Shown here: piece after piece, positions 23,287 through 27,014 of the stretch
How positions within the stretch are numbered: position 1 is the first letter of the stretch
How the letters are laid out: each line of letters starts with the position of its first letter
Assembly (NCBI GenBank): GCA_964388085.1
Contig: CAYLZW010000049.1
Span: 1-27,014 of the forward strand
Reading direction: 5' to 3'
Origin: CAYLZW01 sp964388085
GTDB taxonomy: Bacteria > Myxococcota > UBA727 > CAYLZW01
Length of the DNA: 27,014 nucleotides
The notes under the pieces: model-generated
Database searches by the model: none
What the model saw: only the letters and a program-made list of their open reading frames with translations
Told to the model about the DNA's origin: nothing
Program-made: the position numbers and the translations under genes

Positions 23287-26214
23287 TCAGCGTGCGCGTT
23301 TGACGATGTCGCCATAGCGCTCCGCGCGACGACGGAAGGCGTCCTCGCCGCCTTCGAGGTACTGACAGACCAGGGTGCGGATGCGCGGGTCTTCGAGCCC
23401 GCCGGCCTCGTACTTGAAGTCCGGCAGCTCGCTCGCATCGGAGCGCTCTGACGTCGCAACGATCACCTGGTCGGCATCGGTGTTCACCACGAGGTTGGCG
23501 TTGTGGGTGACCATGATGATCTGCCTGCGCTTGGCCGCCTCGATGAAGAAGGGCACGAGCAGCCCGTTGATGGACTTCGGGTCGAGGTTCTCCTCGGGCT
23601 GATCAATAACCAATGGCCTATCGTCGTGATCGTCGATGGCGAGGAACAGCGTCAGCAAGACGACGCCGCGTGCGCCGGGAGAAAGGTTCGCGATGTCGTT
23701 CTCCTCGTACTTGATGGCGTACCGGATCGAGATGTGGTCGGTCGAAAAGAGCCACTGCCCGAGGTCGAGCATCGTCGCCCCCTGGCGAAACTCGGCGTCC
23801 TTGAGGAAGTCCGAGTAGAACGCCTCGATCGACTTCCGCATGAGCTGCGGATCGGCACCACGCCATGCCGGTTCGAGGAGACGCTGCGCCGCTTCCTGCA
23901 GGCCTCCCCGCCCATGAAACGGTGCACGCCGCAGGTCAAAGATCCGTTCACCTGCCGCCGCCCATGCGGAAAGGTCGACGTGTCGAGACACCTCGAATGA
24001 AAGAAGGCGAAGGCGATCGTCTCCGTTCAGCTTCTGCTTCAGCGGCTGGTAGAGGGCGTTCAGCGTGTCCACCTCTGCTTCGAGTGTCTGGAGTAGGCGC
24101 TGGTACGCATCCGCTCGAGCCGTTCCTGCTGCGGCGATGCGGGCAGCCGCGCCTTCCGCATCCGCGAGGGTCTCCTTCGCTTTCTTTTCGGTGGTCTGCG
24201 CGACCTCTAGCTTCCTCACCAGTTCCGCGCGGCGCTTCGTCTTGGTCTCGTCTTCGCCCAACGTCTTCTGAGCGGCGGCCACGCGGTCAGCAAGAACCTT
24301 GATCCCCGCGCCGACATCGGCACCTTGCGGCTTGCCGTGCTCCCGCAACCTCCGCTCGTCGTCGCGCGCCTTGTTGCCAAGCGTCTCGAGGTCGGTGAGC
24401 GCGTCGGGGTCGAGCTTCGGTCGCAACCGATCCCAAGCGGCGTCGTCGAGAAGATTCAGGTAACGGCCGCGGATGGCTTGATGTTCGGCATCAATACGGG
24501 CCTGCTCCTGCAATAGTGCGGAGCGCAGCGACTGGAACCGTTGGGCGCGTGAAGCCTGCTGCTGGATCGCGTCCTGAAGCTCCTTGTGAGCACGAACGGC
24601 GTCCGCGTGCGCCTTCACGTGCTCAGGTGGGGCCGTGGTGGGGAGCTTCTTTAGCTCTTCCTCAATGGCGGTGCGGGCACGCGTGGCTTCCTGGCTGGTC
24701 TTCTTGAGACCCTCGACCGACTTTTTCTTCGCGTTCTCGCCGGCGATCGTTTCGGTCATCCGGCGAATGGTCTCGCGATCGGCACGGCGCGACTCGAGGT
24801 GATCGCCGAGGCGTGCATCGCGCAACGAGGTGAAGCTCTCGGCCTCCATGCGGTCCTCCATAGGGATCGCCTGAAAGACGACGCGTTCGATCTCTTCAAG
24901 CAGCGGGTCGGCGGGCGCGGAGGTGTCCTCGTCGAACCAAAAGTCGTCACGACGAGGGTTGGCAACCCGCTCCCCCTGCGAGAGCCGTTCGACGAACTGC
25001 TGTGAGAGGTAGCGCACTCGTGGAAGCTCATCGGACGAGCTCGACAATCCGCGTGCCGGAGACGTGGCGCCATCAGCCCACTCCAACTCGACCTCGACCT
25101 TGGCGAGCAGGTCACCCGCACGCTGGAGGAACGACGCTTTGCTGTCCTCCTGCTCGCGGGCGTCGGCCGCCAGCGCGATCAGATCGGCGAGCGCGGTCTT
25201 GCCTGAGCCGCGCGCTCCGATCACTGTTACCAAGCCGTCATTCAGGAGGAATTCGGTAGGCGTGAACCAGGGCGCGTTCCGCAGACGCACCTTGGCGATC
25301 ACGTTGCTGTTGCTGCGCATGATTTCTGGAGCAGCACCGATGTGAACGCGACGTCGGGGCTCTATCAGCGTTTGCCGGAGACCATCGAACGTCGGACTGC
25401 CTCGTACCCACGTCCGCCGGTCTTTGTCGGGCGCGAGGATGCGGTCGAAGGCGTGGGCGTCGCTGCCGTGGAGGCACGGCTTCACGCCGCTGATCCGCTG
25501 CTCGACATCGGGATGATCGCCGAGCCAGTACCGACGGTCGCTGGGCACGCCAGAGAAGATCACGTCGGCGATTCTCCCCAACTCCTCGCGATGGGCCTTG
25601 AATGCGCCATCGGCCTTCAGGCCGGCAAGGCCGTCGTTGCCGGAAGCAACCGCGAAAAGAACGTGCTGAGAGATCCAAGGGTCGTGTTTGAGCCTAGCAA
25701 AATGATCGTAATCGACCAGAAACTGCGCGGCCCCGACTCGAAGCGCAGCCTCATCGTTCAGCGACGAGTCACGCTGGAACGCCCGCCCCAACCGCCGCAG
25801 CTCCTCTTCCGTGCAGCGGAAATCCTCTCCGTCAAAGGAGGAGGTGAGAGCCGCGAGCTTACTGGTAATGACCGAGAGGTGGTTATCCGGCTCAGGCGAT
25901 ATAAGCAGATGAACATTGAGTGCGCTCCCCTTTTCGGCGCGGGTCTTCAGCCGCAGTTCGATGTTGGGGAACACAAGGAGCCCGGGTAGTTGCTCCCGAC
26001 CGCCGCGCTGAACGAAAAGGCGGTACCCACGCGGCACGAAATAGTCCGTGATGCCGATCGCCGCGCACTTGGGCGTAGCCTCGCGAATCCGGGCAAAGTA
26101 GCGTCCCCAGACTGTGTCATCTTCATGGGACCCGTAGTGGTTCTCCTTCAGCGTACCCGGCGCGTGGATGTGCGGGTCCCACCGATGCCATGTTGATCCG
26201 ATGCTCCAGTTCAT
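23287..26214 (-). CDS. trlF: TrlF-family PHP-SMC-like ATPase
   Basis: A 975-residue protein. The N-terminus STWHRWDPHIHAPG gives the PHP-type metal site (His15, His17), with GITDYF and CLHGSDAH near residue 250 as further PHP blocks. An ABC/SMC-like ATPase follows: Walker A IGARGSGKTALADLI near residue 336, Q-rich and charged coiled coils about 450-750, signature LSPGARG near 840, Walker B RPLVIDQPEENLD near 871 and VTHNANLVV as switch. PHP domains are phosphoesterases or nucleases, so a DNA- or RNA-cutting ATPase is likely; such proteins are common in defence islands. I chose ATG 26214 because the family motif begins there; the frame to 26265 adds 17 unlikely residues. It is bounded on both sides by 89-bp direct repeats. 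Confidence 0.88.
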   Translation of the reverse strand: MNWSIGSTWHRWDPHIHAPGTLKENHYGSHEDDTVWGRYFARIREATPKCAAIGITDYFVPRGYRLFVQRGGREQLPGLLVFPNIELRLKTRAEKGSALNVHLLISPEPDNHLSVITSKLAALTSSFDGEDFRCTEEELRRLGRAFQRDSSLNDEAALRVGAAQFLVDYDHFARLKHDPWISQHVLFAVASGNDGLAGLKADGAFKAHREELGRIADVIFSGVPSDRRYWLGDHPDVEQRISGVKPCLHGSDAHAFDRILAPDKDRRTWVRGSPTFDGLRQTLIEPRRRVHIGAAPEIMRSNSNVIAKVRLRNAPWFTPTEFLLNDGLVTVIGARGSGKTALADLIALAADAREQEDSKASFLQRAGDLLAKVEVELEWADGATSPARGLSSSSDELPRVRYLSQQFVERLSQGERVANPRRDDFWFDEDTSAPADPLLEEIERVVFQAIPMEDRMEAESFTSLRDARLGDHLESRRADRETIRRMTETIAGENAKKKSVEGLKKTSQEATRARTAIEEELKKLPTTAPPEHVKAHADAVRAHKELQDAIQQQASRAQRFQSLRSALLQEQARIDAEHQAIRGRYLNLLDDAAWDRLRPKLDPDALTDLETLGNKARDDERRLREHGKPQGADVGAGIKVLADRVAAAQKTLGEDETKTKRRAELVRKLEVAQTTEKKAKETLADAEGAAARIAAAGTARADAYQRLLQTLEAEVDTLNALYQPLKQKLNGDDRLRLLSFEVSRHVDLSAWAAAGERIFDLRRAPFHGRGGLQEAAQRLLEPAWRGADPQLMRKSIEAFYSDFLKDAEFRQGATMLDLGQWLFSTDHISIRYAIKYEENDIANLSPGARGVVLLTLFLAIDDHDDRPLVIDQPEENLDPKSINGLLVPFFIEAAKRRQIIMVTHNANLVVNTDADQVIVATSERSDASELPDFKYEAGGLEDPRIRTLVCQYLEGGEDAFRRRAERYGDIVKRAR

Positions 26215-26216
26215 GA

Positions 26217-26238
26217 CGGTCAAAATACTCCGGTCAAA
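26217..26238. repeat. two 8-bp direct repeats before trlF
   Basis: CGGTCAAA occurs at 26217-26224 and 26231-26238, a 14-bp period, directly before the trlF start codon. It overlaps where the ribosome site or promoter would be expected; no clear ribosome site is seen. It could be a binding site, but it may be chance. Confidence 0.35.
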
Positions 26239-26279
26239 GGTGCTGCTCCGTAAACAACGGGGCACTAGCTAGAGTGGCC

Positions 26280-26309
26280 GGGTTGACACCGGCTGAAAGG
26301 AGCCAACCC
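26280..26309 (-). terminator. stem-loop between the right-edge gene and trlF
   Basis: GGGTTG (26280-26285) pairs with CAACCC (26304-26309), and GGCT (26291-26294) with AGCC (26301-26304) can form an alternative inner stem. It begins directly after the stop codon of the right-edge gene on the minus strand. No T-tract follows, so it may be a weak terminator or a translational insulator. Confidence 0.45.
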
Positions 26310-26398
26310 TCACACCCGCCGCACCAACTCCCGACCATCCGCCTCGAGAACACCGCGCCGCAGCCCGAGCGCGACGACCTTCTTCCCGTGCGCCTCCA
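26310..26398 (-). repeat. 89-bp direct repeat, copy 2 (3' end of right-edge gene)
   Basis: Identical over all 89 bp to 23149-23237. Its left boundary is exactly the first base of the stop codon of the right-edge gene, and it covers that gene's last 28 codons. Outside the repeat the two loci show no similarity. Confidence 0.95.
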
Positions 26399-27014
26399 TC
26401 TGCGCGCTCACCCGCGTGAACCCGAGCCAGTGGCAGAGCGCACGCACGACCTCGTCACGCTCCATCCACGTGCCCTTGCGCATCACGCCCGAGAGATCAT
26501 CGACGAGCGAGCCGAGGTCGTACTCGTCGAAGCGGCGGACCTCGAGCGAGATCCCATCCCCCTGCGCCATCACGACGCCACGACGCAAGGCGGCGCGCAG
26601 GTGGCCCTTGAGGGTGTCCGCGATATGGCTGCCGAGCCGTCGATAGCCTAACGAGTACGCGACCTGGCGCACCAGGTCATCGCGAGAAAGCGAGCCCGCC
26701 TTCAGGGCCTTTCGCATCGCCGCCAGGACCTCCTCCGTGCCGATCTCGTCAATACTCGTCCGCTCGGGCTCATCATCATCGTCGGCTTCTTCGTCGCTGC
26801 CCATGGCAGCCGAGACCACCGCAGCGATGGTGTCCTCGAGATCCTCGTCGACGTCTTCCTCGTCCTCGAGAGGCACATACAGGTCGCCGGCGCGGACGAG
26901 GTGCTCCGATCCGTCACTGTCCACGGCTTCCACCGGCCACTGCCTGCGATAGAGGCTCAGCTTGCCCTTGATCGGCACGAGGGGCAGCCGCGCGAGGGGC
27001 CGCACATGCCACTC
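26310..27014 (-). CDS. C-terminal part of a protein with two winged-helix-like repeats
   Basis: The gene runs off the right edge: codons at 27006-27014 are in frame, so the GTG at 27005 need not be the start. The visible 234 residues have a beta-like start (LPLVPIKGKLSLYRRQWPVE) and a very acidic linker (VPLEDEEDVDEDLEDT). Two similar units of about 70 residues follow. Both contain a pattern of RD-x-VR-x6-LG-[YF]-x-R followed about 20 residues later by LRRGV. They look like winged helices of the kind at the C-termini of large helicase or restriction-type proteins (DUF3320-like). The full protein could be a DISARM helicase such as DrmD or an unrelated defence protein; this cannot be told here. 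Confidence 0.7.
   Translation of the reverse strand, partial: EWHVRPLARLPLVPIKGKLSLYRRQWPVEAVDSDGSEHLVRAGDLYVPLEDEEDVDEDLEDTIAAVVSAAMGSDEEADDDDEPERTSIDEIGTEEVLAAMRKALKAGSLSRDDLVRQVAYSLGYRRLGSHIADTLKGHLRAALRRGVVMAQGDGISLEVRRFDEYDLGSLVDDLSGVMRKGTWMERDEVVRALCHWLGFTRVSAQMEAHGKKVVALGLRRGVLEADGRELVRRV

Noticed and set aside
23149..26398. Insertion sequence or transposon ends
   Set aside because: The 89-bp copies are direct, not inverted, coincide with a gene's 3' end, and enclose no transposase or integrase.

Overview
The window is high-GC bacterial DNA. It carries lipoproteins with Asp-Gly-rich linkers, RCC1-type repeats joined to a c-type haem motif, many exported proteins of unknown function and dense GTG/ATG-ATGA overlapping operons. 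This style fits a myxobacterium (Myxococcota, perhaps Polyangia). That placement is inferred from gene style, not from a marker gene.

Region 1 (about 1-9780) is ordinary chromosome. It holds a small Pro/Ala-rich secreted protein, a frameshifted RCC1/cytochrome-like lipoprotein, a sulfatase remnant, a thioredoxin-TPR lipoprotein, an N-acyl-D-amino-acid deacylase-type amidohydrolase coupled to a TetR regulator with twin operators, a divergent lipoprotein, a gamma-glutamylcyclotransferase-like protein and an exported protein.

Region 2 (about 9780-10360) holds a decayed CRISPR-like array of four diverged repeats plus a half repeat. It is read as a minus-strand array whose repeats end in an ATTGAAGC-like 3' handle. 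A signal-peptide gene fragment lies inside it, and no cas genes are visible.

Region 3 (about 10360-27014) is a defence island. From left to right it has a MazEF-type toxin-antitoxin pair with an operator palindrome over the antitoxin ribosome binding site, then an ATGA-coupled minus-strand operon tcmP-drmA-drmB-drmC. The drm genes are the core of the DISARM phage-defence system. In the place of the usual DISARM methyltransferase stands TcmP, whose visible motifs look like those of a Rossmann methyltransferase. Divergent to tcmP is its known partner, a Gp37/Gp68-family (DUF5131) three-Cys protein. The shared promoter holds a perfect LexA-like palindrome placed to control both directions, so this DISARM locus may be DNA-damage inducible.

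Beyond it is a second minus-strand operon that I do not recognise: a 61-residue protein, a papain/C39-like cysteine-peptidase-like protein and an HExxH metallopeptidase-like protein with a long helical N-terminus, the last two coupled by ATGA. Next comes a PHP-SMC-like ATPase of the TrlF family. It is flanked by perfect 89-bp direct repeats derived from the 3' end of the gene at the right edge, which suggests it was inserted into a pre-existing operon and could be lost by recombination.

The strongest leads are the TcmP-DISARM operon with its LexA-like box, the two-peptidase operon, and the repeat-bounded trlF cassette.
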